A stretch of DNA of 64,000 nucleotides from Proteiniphilum sp. UBA5384 (GCF_002410825.1 NZ_DHOS01000001.1:112574-176573), one strand, 5' to 3'; counted from the stretch's first letter, positions 15,827 through 25,109 are shown. Notes: generated by a model not told the origin, from the letters alone. A program made the numbers and translations.

Positions 15827-16765
15827 ATGAAAAGAATTTTAATCCGAAGCGCGGCAATTTTTATCTTTGCGGCATTCTGTTCCGTCAGTGCATACACCCA
15901 GCAGGTTCGCGTGGCGCTCAAAGGTGACGCATATTTGCTGAAGAAGGGAGAATATATAGCTCTTGAAGTAGGGGGCAAGATAGTAATCGGTTTCGACGAA
16001 GAGTTTACCGGCATTACCTCCTCTGACGGCAAGTATTTCATAGCAGATTATGATGGCGAGGAGTTCTACATCTACGATCGCGCAGGTAAGGAGGTTGAAT
16101 TGGGTGGAGGACTAACACAGCGTTACGATAAAATTGCCGTGATAGATGGAACCATAGTTGTCACAAAAAAAGGAGAAACCCGTTATTATTCCGGAGATGA
16201 CCCTTCGGTCGAGATTAAAGCGCAGACTGCCAGCCATGACTTTTTCGACAAGGGGCGCGAGTTTAATCCTGAAAAAATGGCTCAGGCAGTAGCCTCAGAG
16301 CAGGCTAAATATCTCAGTGGTTTGGTCAGACCCGACGGCAAATTCGAAATCCGACCTAAGCCAAACTCAAATCGTCAGCAGATATTCGTAAACGGCAAGA
16401 TGCTCCATGAAGCGCAGGAATATAAGGTCGTTTCCGATTCCGAATGGTGGAGTAAAACCGGTTGCTGGGCAATAATAGCTAAAAATTCAGGAAAATATGG
16501 TGCTGTCTTGCTTGAAGTGTATGAAGAAGACGGAAAAAAGGGAGAGTCTGTGTTACAGGTTATTCCCTACCAATATTCGTTCGTGTCGCACCACGGGGGC
16601 AATATGCTCAAATGCACCACGATATCAGGAGCTCCTCACTATTTCAACTTCAGTGGTTGGAAGTTTGATTTCAATTGGAAAGAATTTATACCTACCTATG
16701 TAAAATGGGTGCATAACAAGTCTTCTAATGAGTGGACACTCCAGAAGCAAGAAGAAAAAAAATAG
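15827..16765 (+). CDS. Exported protein of unknown function
   Basis: The 312-residue product starts with a signal peptide (cleavage near AYTQQ) and is otherwise beta-rich with short repeated hairpins (for example KKGEYIALEVGGK and DYDGEEFYIYDRAGKE). I recognise no domain or catalytic motif. It follows the YD-repeat gene by 14 bp and is the last complete gene of the secreted set. Confidence 0.6.
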   Translation: MKRILIRSAAIFIFAAFCSVSAYTQQVRVALKGDAYLLKKGEYIALEVGGKIVIGFDEEFTGITSSDGKYFIADYDGEEFYIYDRAGKEVELGGGLTQRYDKIAVIDGTIVVTKKGETRYYSGDDPSVEIKAQTASHDFFDKGREFNPEKMAQAVASEQAKYLSGLVRPDGKFEIRPKPNSNRQQIFVNGKMLHEAQEYKVVSDSEWWSKTGCWAIIAKNSGKYGAVLLEVYEEDGKKGESVLQVIPYQYSFVSHHGGNMLKCTTISGAPHYFNFSGWKFDFNWKEFIPTYVKWVHNKSSNEWTLQKQEEKK

Positions 16766-16818
16766 TTCATTCGTTTTAATAATTATGGTGACTACTGTCC
16801 GGTTTAATTTCCCCATAG

Positions 16819-17532
16819 TGGCAGCAAAAGCTTAAAAGCTTCCGCATTCTCCTGGGAGGTACCGGCGTGGGGAGCGTCATTGCTGAATGTGCGTTGCGTT
16901 TTGGATTTGAGACAATAACCATTGTGGATGGCGATAAGGTGGAAGAATCGAACCTCAACAGTCAGAACTACCGGATGGAGGATATCGGCAAGCCTAAATC
17001 CGAAGCGTTGAAAGAATACCTGTTGCGTATTAATCCCGAGGCTCATATCACTTTGGTGAACAAGTATATAGACGAGGACAACGTGGAGGCTTTGGTAAAA
17101 GACCATGATGCGGCCATTAATTCGCTGGTTTTCCGGTCGGATATTCCATTTGTTTTTGATGGTTGGTGCCAGAAATACAATATCCCGGTTATCCATCCCT
17201 ATAACCTCGGCTGGGGAGGTCTGGCCTTTGTGGTGACTCCTGCCGGCCCGCAACTGAAAGATTTTTACGATAAATGGGAGAACTTCGAAATCAATTTTAT
17301 AGAGCACGTCATAAACTATTTTAAGACATGGGGACAGCCCAAACCGTGGATTGAGCACATCGTCACCCGGTATAAAGATGAAAAAGACACGCTTCCGCCG
17401 CCACAGCTCCCCGTCGCTTCGTGGATAGCCGCCGGATTGTGCGTGAACCTGTTGTTTTGTATTGCCACGGGGCAGCGGACAAAAATATATCCCAAATTCT
17501 ATCTCTCGTCCATTATCGGTGACATGAATTAA
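16819..17532 (+). pseudogene. 5'-damaged ThiF/E1-like adenylyltransferase gene
   Basis: The frame encodes ThiF-superfamily motifs: the nucleotide-binding loop LLGGTGVGS, the acidic motif IVDGDKVEESNLNSQ, and the segment DIGKPKSEALKEYLLRINP. The usual start region (RYxRQ helix) is missing. In-frame codons upstream of the Gly-rich loop run to a TAG at 16816-16818 with no ATG; the only usable start is GTG 16867, inside the loop, which would cut it. A Cys for thioester formation is not obvious. It is either truncated or frameshifted at the 5' end. A 17-codon ORF starting ATG 16783 may be the original start region. Confidence 0.65.
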
Positions 17533-17825
17533 TCGGCGGGATTACGGGCCGATAGCAGTTGTAACCGCATAGCATGGCGTCATATCAATTTAAGCTGTAT
17601 GTGTTCCATGTGGCAATTTGTAACAGGAAAGCCGCAAAAGTACGTTTTTATGGTATTTTTCAAAAAAATACACTTTTGTGTAATACATAAATGAAATAGA
17701 AATCCCATATTTGCATTGAAATATTTTCGAGGGAAACAACAAAAAATATGCAATGATGAAAATGAAGCAAAAAACATTGGGCTTGATTTTTTTATTTAGT
17801 CTTGTTTATTTAATACGGTAGCATA
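17533..17825 (+). other. Gap before the PAP2 gene with an orphan leader peptide
   Basis: An ORF of 22 codons at 17754-17822 (ATG ATG AAA start, hydrophobic core, TAG) has the form of a signal peptide without a mature protein, ending just before the PAP2 gene. It may be a remnant or an upstream leader. Nothing else is recognised here. Confidence 0.4.
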
Positions 17826-19235
17826 GTGACTAAAAGTGGCGTGCCTATTCATATCTTTTTAATCATTCTCTTAGTGATGCCGCTTTGTGCTATACAAGGT
17901 GTCAAGGCTTACGAAGTTATCCCTCCTGCATATTCCATGCTTGGGGAAGATACAACGTGCGTCAAGCCGTCCGGGCAGTCTTATCTGTTGCGTAACGAAT
18001 GGGTAAGCCGGGGAATTGCTCCGGCTACGTTGCTGACAGCCGGCTTCCTTACCTGGGGAGAACGCAAGGACGTTCGGGCAGTGCGCAACCGGTATGTCCC
18101 GAACTTCTCGAACCGCATGGATGACTATCTGCAATACCTGCCGGTACTGGGAGTGGCGGGACTAAATATGGCCGGACAGCAAGGACGTAACGGTTGGAAG
18201 AGGCAGACCTTTAACTGGGGAGGCAGCATGCTTATAATGGGAACGCTGGTCAATTCTGTCAAATATACTTCTAAAGTGATGCGCCCCGACGGCACGAGCC
18301 GTAATTCCTTTCCCTCGGGACATACAGCCACAGCTTTCATGAATGCCACCTTCCTGCATAAAGAGTATGGCCATATAAATCCCCTATACAGCGTTGCCGG
18401 TTATGCGAGCAGTTCGTATGTGGGAGCTTCCCGGAGCCTCAATAACAGGCATTGGATATCGGATATCCTTGTAGGGGCAGCAATCGGCATCATATCCACG
18501 GAACTCTCTTATGCTATTGTTGATCATTTCTATGATAATAAGGGGGATTATTTTTCCGGCTTCATGTTGGAAGATGAAATCAACAAGCCCTCTTATCTCT
18601 CGGCACGGATAGGCTATTCGTTCGACGTGACGGATGCCGATCCCGAAGTGTTGGGCGTTGAATCGACTTTGGAAGGAGCCTATTATTTCAACCGGAGGTG
18701 GGGAATATCTGCTGAAGCTACCTTTGGGCATTATCCGCCGGGGCAAGATGGTAGAAATGTGGTGGACGACTTTGAACTGCCTGATGTCATCATCAGAAAT
18801 CCCCGTCAGGATTTTCAATCGATGGGTATGTTATATTTCATGACGGGACCACAGTATGCAAAGTTTATGGGCTCTATCTTCCTTTTACAGGCTAAGCTGA
18901 CAACCGGCATGACAATAGGAACAACCGGTGAGATGAGCCTTGTGGGAATCGCCGAGGATAAAGCGACCGGTATAAAAAGCGATATCACTCTTCCTTTTGT
19001 GGAATATAAAGCCCGGCCCGGTATAGCATTCGGCTCCGGGGTCACTTTCACGGCTATGATGACGCCACGGATCGGATTATCATGGTTTATCGATTATAAA
19101 TATACCAAGTTGACCTTCGATATAAAACCTTCGGGGAAAACCTTTGGCGACCAGCTGGATTATATTCGGGAGAGAACATCCTTCAGCCTGAATAATATGT
19201 CGTCAGGACTGAGGTTTACCGCTTTCTTAAATTGA
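17826..19235 (+). CDS. PAP2-family phosphatase with C-terminal outer-membrane-like domain
   Basis: This 469-residue protein (GTG start) has a signal or anchor helix (about 10-30) and a type 2 phosphatidic-acid phosphatase domain with the three motifs: KVMRPDGT, the PSGHTATAF loop and SRSLNNRHWISDILVG, including the catalytic His residues. After about residue 245 comes a second domain of alternating aromatic strands that ends in a hydrophobic residue pattern like a beta barrel. Family members dephosphorylate lipid phosphates such as undecaprenyl diphosphate or lipid A. The extra domain suggests an outer-membrane location. Confidence 0.85.
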   Translation: MTKSGVPIHIFLIILLVMPLCAIQGVKAYEVIPPAYSMLGEDTTCVKPSGQSYLLRNEWVSRGIAPATLLTAGFLTWGERKDVRAVRNRYVPNFSNRMDDYLQYLPVLGVAGLNMAGQQGRNGWKRQTFNWGGSMLIMGTLVNSVKYTSKVMRPDGTSRNSFPSGHTATAFMNATFLHKEYGHINPLYSVAGYASSSYVGASRSLNNRHWISDILVGAAIGIISTELSYAIVDHFYDNKGDYFSGFMLEDEINKPSYLSARIGYSFDVTDADPEVLGVESTLEGAYYFNRRWGISAEATFGHYPPGQDGRNVVDDFELPDVIIRNPRQDFQSMGMLYFMTGPQYAKFMGSIFLLQAKLTTGMTIGTTGEMSLVGIAEDKATGIKSDITLPFVEYKARPGIAFGSGVTFTAMMTPRIGLSWFIDYKYTKLTFDIKPSGKTFGDQLDYIRERTSFSLNNMSSGLRFTAFLN

Positions 19236-19252
19236 ATCCATCGGTGTGGATT
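19235..19252 (+). terminator. Hairpin after the PAP2 gene
   Basis: AATCCA (19235-19240) pairs with TGGATT (19247-19252) around a 6-nt loop and is followed by TT. Short and weak. Confidence 0.35.
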
Positions 19253-19760
19253 TTAAAGAGCATAAAAAAATCTTTCCCCCCTCCTCCTTCGTTCATCATT
19301 TGTGTATTTCCGCAATGAGTACAGGCATATATGCCCGGATGTTTTACTCCTTTTGTCTTTTTATCCGGATAATCGGGTAGGGACGTCCTTCAACGATCTT
19401 CTCCACCTTTTCGGAATTCTCTATCAATTTGGAATGGAGCTATCGGTTTTGGGCTGATAAATATTCCGGTCAAGATGTATTCGTTGTCAATAAAATACGT
19501 TTTTCCGAAGAGCCATAACGGCATATATGTCGTGCATGAAGAATACGATGCCGAAAATCACACTCCTTCCCACTCGAAAGTGACCAAATTGGCTGAAAAG
19601 AAATATAAAACTACCTCTTCCCGGGCGACGACGAAAAAAGCATCCTACGTCTTCTCATGAGGAACGGGAAAAAGTTTCCGGTTATATCAGGCCGATGTTG
19701 GCCATCTTGTCCAAACCTTTTAAAATTTCCTCCTCCGCAAAATAGATATCTTTTAATTCT
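19253..19760. other. Gene debris between PAP2 and the small ORFs
   Basis: No intact gene is supported. On the minus strand, about 19275-19395, a frame without a start codon encodes a zinc-ribbon-like piece (HPGIYACTHCGNTQ), and an overlapping minus frame ends in EGRPYPIIRIKRQKE before a stop. On the plus strand a 61-codon ORF at 19475-19660 has no recognisable domain. This looks like the scar of one or more lost genes. Confidence 0.4.
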
Positions 19761-19877
19761 TCAACGAAATTTTTTTAATTTTTCACTAATTTTTTCGTTA
19801 AAACGGGCGGTTTGTCGGTTTTTTGTAATATCTTTGCCATACAATTGGCCACGCGCTGATTGATTAATTGAGTCCAT
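19761..19877 (-). CDS. Possible small protein, 38 residues
   Basis: A minus-strand ORF from ATG 19877 to TGA at 19761-19763 encodes a basic hydrophilic peptide starting MDSINQSARG and ending KISEKLKKFR. It shares the leader AATTATGGACTCAA with the other small ORF 200 bp upstream. No domain is recognised. The shared start context is the only support. Confidence 0.35.
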   Translation of the reverse strand: MDSINQSARGQLYGKDITKNRQTARFNEKISEKLKKFR

Positions 19878-19899
19878 AATTAATAATTTTTGGATTTTA

Positions 19900-19930
19900 A
19901 CCGGAGTGTAGTTGTCGGCTGCACTCCGGT
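19900..19930. terminator. Strong hairpin between the two small ORFs
   Basis: ACCGGAGTG (19900-19908) pairs perfectly with CACTCCGGT (19922-19930), and three more pairs extend the stem to 12 bp with a 7-nt loop. Neither strand has a good T run after it. It could end a transcript of the upstream small ORF, or a plus-strand RNA from the promoter-like TATCTTTG at 19829-19836. Confidence 0.5.
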
Positions 19931-19977
19931 ATCTAATTTATTACATTGATTAGTTTGATAATTTGGATTACTTCACG

Positions 19978-20079
19978 TTATCTGTCTCTAGATCCGGATT
20001 TATTATCCGTCTTCTTGTCGGTGTGTGAAGTGGAGTCCCATTTGTGCCCCCTGTCATCGTTTGTTTTCTTTGAGTCCAT
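19978..20079 (-). CDS. Possible small protein, 33 residues
   Basis: A minus-strand ORF from ATG 20079 to TAA encodes a charged peptide MDSKKTNDDRGHKWDSTSH and so on, rich in Asp, Lys, Ser and Thr, with no hydrophobic segment. An AT-rich translation-start context typical of Bacteroidetes precedes it. A -7-like TATACTTG lies about 40 bp upstream on the same strand. Function unknown; no domain is recognised. Confidence 0.4.
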   Translation of the reverse strand: MDSKKTNDDRGHKWDSTSHTDKKTDNKSGSRDR

Positions 20080-20292
20080 AATTTAATTTATTTTAGTACT
20101 TGAGTCGGTTCAGATACAAGTATACAACTGTTTATGGAAAGAATTTGTTTTTTATAACCTTCAGAATTGAGTTTTATTAATAGGAAGTCATCATTTTAAT
20201 GACGAAAGAGAGTTCCTATATTGCCAAGTAATAGATAATATACTTTTGTAACTCACTGTCCTCATTAATCTTATCTAACATATTTTCTCGAT
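20080..20292. other. Gap between small ORF and polysaccharide cluster
   Basis: AT-rich sequence downstream of the last polysaccharide gene. I see no gene, terminator with a T run, or repeat in it beyond the possible promoter of the small ORF. Confidence 0.4.
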
Positions 20293-21237
20293 TTAATACT
20301 TCATCAACCGGAATTTTGTTCCATAGATCAGGATTAATGCGATAATCGATATGATGAAGATCCACCAACCGGTGATGGGATAGAGAAAGATAATGAGTGT
20401 TGAACAAATCAGTTGTGTCATACAATAGGTCATTGAGACTATCCGGTGATCCATTTTTTGTTCATTTGCCAGTATCTGGTAGAAATGCAATCGATGAGGC
20501 TGCATGATATTTTGTTTCAGGTATATTCGATGAAAAATAGTGCAGATGCCGTCTACTCCGTAGACCATCAGGAAGCCTATCCATATCAGGTTTTGGGTTT
20601 CAATAATCAATATCAGCAGTAGGGTTCCTATCCAGAAGGCGATGCTTACACTTCCCACATCGCCCGCAAAGCATTTCGCTTGTTTTCGGAAGTTGAAAAA
20701 AAGGAATACCCCCGAAGCCAGCAATGGGAAAATCAGGAAATTATTTTCGGTAAAAGTATAGACATAATTGTTCACATATATCATCGGAAGTAGCACAGCC
20801 AACGTATACAATCCCGTAATCCCATTGATCCCGTCCATAAAATTATAAATGTTTACAATCCCGATGAACAGGATATATGCGATGATAATATTCCACCATG
20901 GGTATACTCCGAACAAATTCACCATGAAGAATGTGCAGGTAATTGCCAGTAAATGGAACAGCAATCTGATCTTTTGTCCCAACCCCTTTACATCATCCCA
21001 AAAACTCACGCTTGCCATCAGTGTGATGCCGGCCAGAAACCACCATGTTGCTCCAGAAGGATTTAATACTGCATAGAGTAAGGCGGCTATCCAGTAGATA
21101 ATCCCTCCTCCCCGCAATGTAATCTGCGTATGTGAACTGCGTTTATTGGGTTTGTCTATGATATTGTATTTATCCGCAATGCGGAAGTAAATAAGTTCAG
21201 CGACAAAAAGAATAATTATGGTGAATAGATATATCAT
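20293..21237 (-). CDS. WecA/MraY-family undecaprenyl-phosphate glycosyl-1-phosphate transferase
   Basis: The 314-residue protein is almost entirely membrane helices (about ten). It carries the family's polar cytoplasmic motifs: SWDDVKGLGQK, NIYNFMDGINGI and FAGDVGSVSIAFW, with the aspartates that bind Mg and the nucleotide sugar. Such enzymes transfer a sugar-1-phosphate (often GlcNAc or QuiNAc type) to undecaprenyl phosphate and start synthesis of O-antigen or capsule repeats. Its start overlaps the epimerase stop (ATGA-type), so they are co-translated. Last gene of the cluster. Confidence 0.9.
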   Translation of the reverse strand: MIYLFTIIILFVAELIYFRIADKYNIIDKPNKRSSHTQITLRGGGIIYWIAALLYAVLNPSGATWWFLAGITLMASVSFWDDVKGLGQKIRLLFHLLAITCTFFMVNLFGVYPWWNIIIAYILFIGIVNIYNFMDGINGITGLYTLAVLLPMIYVNNYVYTFTENNFLIFPLLASGVFLFFNFRKQAKCFAGDVGSVSIAFWIGTLLLILIIETQNLIWIGFLMVYGVDGICTIFHRIYLKQNIMQPHRLHFYQILANEQKMDHRIVSMTYCMTQLICSTLIIFLYPITGWWIFIISIIALILIYGTKFRLMKY

Positions 21238-22142
21238 TTTTCAATTGTAAAATTGTCCAACACATTTACCGGATGCCATCCCAATTCTTTTTTTGCCCTT
21301 TCATTAGAGAAAGTCAGCGATCCGGTAATCTTCTTCAATTTAATCGAATTGACAGGTGCTTTGTCTCCCAATAGATCTCCAATCAGTGCTATCGGCTTTG
21401 CCAGCCAATAGGAAATGGACAGGGGAGGTCTTTTTCCTAATTGTTTTGCGATAAGTATTTCCAGTTCCCGGAATGTAGGTTGTGTGTCATCACAAACATT
21501 GTATATGCCACCCTTTTCAATCAGCGATGGCAATAAACGGGCGATATCCTGCACCATCAGTATGCTTTTTCTTGCTTTTCCTCCTGCCACTGAGAAGTAA
21601 CGTCCTGTCTGTATCCCTTTTATCATAGTAGCGAGGTTCCCCGGTGGATGAGGTCCTGCAATCAATGATGGTCGGATAATGCCCAATGTTACATTATGCC
21701 GTGCACACCATTCTGTGAGAAACTGTTCCGCCCGGATTTTACTTAATGCGTAAGGTGTATTTCCATTTAGCGGGTGTTCTTCGGTAATATTTTCTCCGAA
21801 ATCCAGTCCATATACGGCTACAGTGCTGATAAAAATAAAAGCGTTTGGAATAGTCCTTTTTTCCAATGCTCTGCATAAGTTGACTGTTCCCTGATAATTC
21901 ACATCAAAAAAAACTTTTTTTTCCGCTTCCGTCTTAGGCATACTATGTGCTTTCCCTGCCGCATGCAGAATTACATCGAACGATTCCTCTATTTCAGGGA
22001 CAGTGGTTGCAAGATTAACCTTTATATCGTCATTATCCGAGAAGCCTAATGTTTTTACCTCATATATTGAATTTAACAAAGGCTTCACGTTATGACCAAG
22101 GAATCCCGATGCGCCGGTAAATAATAGTTTGTTCATAGACAT
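21234..22142 (-). CDS. NAD-dependent nucleotide-sugar epimerase/dehydratase
   Basis: The 302-residue protein is an extended short-chain dehydrogenase: Rossmann motif TGASGFLGHNV near the N-terminus, ISTVAVYG, and catalytic YALSKIRAE (YxxxK), followed by a substrate-binding C-terminal part (IRPSLIAGPHPPG). Pairing with a WecA-like transferase is common; such enzymes make the sugar (for example a 4-keto reductase or 4-epimerase on UDP-HexNAc) that the transferase loads on the lipid carrier. The exact substrate cannot be told. Confidence 0.85.
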   Translation of the reverse strand: MSMNKLLFTGASGFLGHNVKPLLNSIYEVKTLGFSDNDDIKVNLATTVPEIEESFDVILHAAGKAHSMPKTEAEKKVFFDVNYQGTVNLCRALEKRTIPNAFIFISTVAVYGLDFGENITEEHPLNGNTPYALSKIRAEQFLTEWCARHNVTLGIIRPSLIAGPHPPGNLATMIKGIQTGRYFSVAGGKARKSILMVQDIARLLPSLIEKGGIYNVCDDTQPTFRELEILIAKQLGKRPPLSISYWLAKPIALIGDLLGDKAPVNSIKLKKITGSLTFSNERAKKELGWHPVNVLDNFTIEK

Positions 22143-22165
22143 TGAGATAGCGTGCTGGAATTGTT

Positions 22166-22984
22166 TTATTTTTTATTTCTGACAAATCTATTATATAGAT
22201 AAGAACGAAACTTATTGGGCATTAACCTCACTAAAGATCTTACTATCATATTGGCCATATACCGCGAAAATGAAATAAACCCCATCTGGTAAAAAATAGA
22301 GTGAAGTTTATTCTCATTTTTCAAATATTCTTTTCCACCCCTTCTTTGGAAGGTATCGGGTGAAGTCCTAAAATACAAAAGGCTTTCTTGTATATTATAG
22401 AACTTGAATCCCTGTTTTAGCATCCTTACCCATAGATAATAATCTTCGAAAAGAGGAAAATGTTGATAGCCTCCCGCAGCAATTACAGCCTCCTTCTTGA
22501 ACATTACCGATGGATGATTGACCGGATTTCGCTTTTTGGCAAAAGCATATATTTCTTTATGGGTTTCCGGTACTTTTCGTATAGACAATATATTATCTTT
22601 ATTACCCGAAAACTCATCTATCCATGAACCTATAACATCCAGTTCAGGATTCAGTTTAAATTGTTGAACCTGTTGCTCAAAACGAGAGGGTTGGGCAATG
22701 TCATCGGTATCCATTCTTGCCACAAGATTATTTGAACAGTGTGTCAATCCTATATTTAAAGCGATCCCCAATCCTTTATTTTCTGTCAGGGGAATAACTT
22801 TCAGAATTGGATATCTATTCAGATATTCATCAATGATAAAATCTAACGCGGGAGTTAAAGGCCCGTCTTTTACCAATACCACCTCATTAGGAGGGAGACT
22901 CTGTTGAAAGACACTATCCAAAGATTGTGTCAGATACTCCGGATTCTCTTTAAAATATATGGAAAGTAATACCGAAAAATTCAT
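22166..22984 (-). CDS. Family 2 glycosyltransferase
   Basis: The protein of about 270 residues starts with the GT-A fold sequence FSVLLSIYFKENPEYL, followed by the donor-binding motif MDTDDIAQPSRF and a W-x-D-E-F segment. I chose ATG 22984, which lies just after the upstream stop; the frame is open to 23023. It is similar to galactosyl- or glucosyltransferases of polysaccharide clusters. Sugar and linkage are not predictable. Confidence 0.85.
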   Translation of the reverse strand: MNFSVLLSIYFKENPEYLTQSLDSVFQQSLPPNEVVLVKDGPLTPALDFIIDEYLNRYPILKVIPLTENKGLGIALNIGLTHCSNNLVARMDTDDIAQPSRFEQQVQQFKLNPELDVIGSWIDEFSGNKDNILSIRKVPETHKEIYAFAKKRNPVNHPSVMFKKEAVIAAGGYQHFPLFEDYYLWVRMLKQGFKFYNIQESLLYFRTSPDTFQRRGGKEYLKNENKLHSIFYQMGFISFSRYMANMIVRSLVRLMPNKFRSYLYNRFVRNKK

Positions 22985-22985
22985 A

Positions 22986-23849
22986 TCATTTATCTGAATA
23001 AAAAATTCCCTTGTATATCCCATTTGAGATATTTTTCAAATATTGCCTGCGTGGTTTGAGACAAAGGGGGTAGTAAAACATCTTAATGAAATATTTAAAC
23101 CCATTCGATATCTTCCAATATAGTGGTACATATTTTCTTCTTAGCAATAGAAAATAATTCCTGTATTGATAGAATGTCCTGAATGGTGTGGGTATGGCAA
23201 CCTTTTTAAAAAGAATGCTACGGTCTCCCTCCCCAAGTTGATGACTCAGGTGGTTATTTTCAGAAATGAAAAATCTTTTTTTTGTAAAATAGCCGGCTCT
23301 CCAGCACCATTCATGGTCTACTCCGTCGATAAATAATTTTGCATCCATTAGTCCAACTTCTTCGAAATTTGGAACCGGAATAAAAGATGCCGAACTAATC
23401 AACTCGGAAACCTCTGTTAATCCGTCTGTAATTTTTTTCCCTTTTTTTATTAACCCGATATAGGCCTTGTTATCTTGCCTATTGATAGGTCTTGGTCCTA
23501 TTGCTCCAACATTCACCCCTTTTGTTCTCAAAAATTCCAAGTCCGATAATAATCCTTGTACTAAATTGTGAGGAGCTATACTGTCTTGATCCATGAATAA
23601 CACATAATCGTATTTATTGCTTATTAGAAACTTTAATCCTTCATTTTGAGCCGCGGCAATACCGATATTACCATCCATCGCAGAATAAATGATCTTCTCC
23701 CTGTAATGATCAATAAATTTGAATTTCCCTTGTGGCTTGGAATTATTTGCGATGTATATGATATCCACCTGATCAATTAAAGCGCTGATAGACATCTCTA
23801 AGATGTCTATGTCAGGATTATAGAGTACCAGGATACAGCCTATTTTCAT
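22986..23849 (-). CDS. Family 2 glycosyltransferase, rhamnosyltransferase-like
   Basis: The 287-residue protein has GILVLYNPD-type start (GCILVLYNPDIDIL), donor-binding motif LFMDQDSIAPH, and the later segment FIDGVDHEWCWRAGYF, a pattern typical of RfbF/TIGR01556-like rhamnosyltransferases. It lies in the middle of the polysaccharide operon, 12 bp after the Wzy-like gene in reading direction. Confidence 0.85.
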   Translation of the reverse strand: MKIGCILVLYNPDIDILEMSISALIDQVDIIYIANNSKPQGKFKFIDHYREKIIYSAMDGNIGIAAAQNEGLKFLISNKYDYVLFMDQDSIAPHNLVQGLLSDLEFLRTKGVNVGAIGPRPINRQDNKAYIGLIKKGKKITDGLTEVSELISSASFIPVPNFEEVGLMDAKLFIDGVDHEWCWRAGYFTKKRFFISENNHLSHQLGEGDRSILFKKVAIPTPFRTFYQYRNYFLLLRRKYVPLYWKISNGFKYFIKMFYYPLCLKPRRQYLKNISNGIYKGIFYSDK

Positions 23850-23861
23850 TTGCAGGTCATT

Positions 23862-25091
23862 TTATATTGTTGGCAATTTTATTTCATCTCTCTCGTTGCC
23901 ATGCAATTCTCTCTTGGGATAAATTTCTTTCCATTTATCCATATGTGGAAAGTTATTTAAGGATACAAGGCAAATAATCACAACAATGTGATTCGTATCT
24001 AAGATATAGGGATTGGTAACTGCATATAAGACGTAACAAATATAAATCCATAAAAGATTTTTTTGCGGAATATATTTAATTGTCAAATAGAAATTTAAAG
24101 CGATGAAAATGAGAAAATTTAAAATTCCTAATTGATTGAAGAAATATACAATTTGCAATTCATAATATACATTATCAGTATAATCCCTATACATTGTTTT
24201 CTCTGAAATAGTATGTCCCAGCCCTTGCCCAAACAGAATTGTAAGAGTATTCTCCTGGACGTCATTCATCAATACATGGAATTGATCGGTTCTTGTGCTC
24301 AGGGAATTATCCTGCTTCCTATCCATTACATTTTCTACGTAAGAGAATATTATTGAGGATGTAATCAATAATATGAAACATAATGTGATGATTCTAATAG
24401 CAGCTTTATTCTTAGATAAACCATTAATATTTATGTATTTGACGAAGTGGAAGCAAAACAGAGAGATGAAAAATGCAAAATTACCGGCGATTAAGGTTCC
24501 GGACAGGAATATAATCCGCAGAATCCATTTTGATTTATTTGATTTAAATGGGAAAATGAAAGTCAGCATATAGGCAAAGGGAATTAAAGCATTACCTTTT
24601 AACTGAATAAAATAATAATATCCCGAGTAAGTATAAATGTCGCCCCATTCTTTTTCATTGAAGAAAAATCTGATAGGAAAATAAGACTCTATACTCTGGA
24701 AGAATAGCAGGTATAGTTCGATAAAAGTGATAAAAAGGCATTGAATTGTAACAAAGAAAAAAAGTATATTGATACTCTTAATAGGTAATTTAACGTAATA
24801 AGATAAAGGAATAAGAAGGCAAATGATACCAAACCTGATTATATAGGATAAATTATTTTGAGAAACGATTGAATAAGCAACTAATAAAACTAACCATAAT
24901 AATATTACTCCATATTCAAAAAATACCTCTTTTTTTCTGGATAATGAATAGAGTACTAAAATTAAAATTGCAATATTGGATATAAATGAAAACGACGAAA
25001 AAGGAACCTGCCTTGTTAAAAGCAGGACTACGACCATCCAGAGAAATAGCTGGATCGTTGATTTTTGTAAAACAACTTTCAATGAGTTCAT
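23862..25091 (-). CDS. O-antigen/capsule polymerase (Wzy-like membrane protein)
   Basis: The 409-residue protein has about ten to eleven hydrophobic helices with a larger extracytoplasmic loop near residues 245-300 (containing STRTDQFHVLMND and GQGLGHT), as in Wzy and WaaL-type proteins. Sequence in this class is poorly conserved; the call rests on topology and on its place between glycosyltransferases and with a Wzx flippase in the same operon. It would link repeat units at the periplasmic face. Confidence 0.75.
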   Translation of the reverse strand: MNSLKVVLQKSTIQLFLWMVVVLLLTRQVPFSSFSFISNIAILILVLYSLSRKKEVFFEYGVILLWLVLLVAYSIVSQNNLSYIIRFGIICLLIPLSYYVKLPIKSINILFFFVTIQCLFITFIELYLLFFQSIESYFPIRFFFNEKEWGDIYTYSGYYYFIQLKGNALIPFAYMLTFIFPFKSNKSKWILRIIFLSGTLIAGNFAFFISLFCFHFVKYININGLSKNKAAIRIITLCFILLITSSIIFSYVENVMDRKQDNSLSTRTDQFHVLMNDVQENTLTILFGQGLGHTISEKTMYRDYTDNVYYELQIVYFFNQLGILNFLIFIALNFYLTIKYIPQKNLLWIYICYVLYAVTNPYILDTNHIVVIICLVSLNNFPHMDKWKEIYPKRELHGNERDEIKLPTI

Positions 25092-25109
25092 TAAAATATT
25101 TATTTCATT

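Noticed and set aside
17754..17822. Short signal-peptide-like ORF before PAP2
   Set aside because: 22 codons without a mature part; could be a leader or a remnant, not enough for a gene call.
19829..19836. Plus-strand promoter-like TATCTTTG
   Set aside because: It has no -33 TTG at 23 bp and would transcribe antisense to a possible small ORF; kept only as a note in the hairpin entry.
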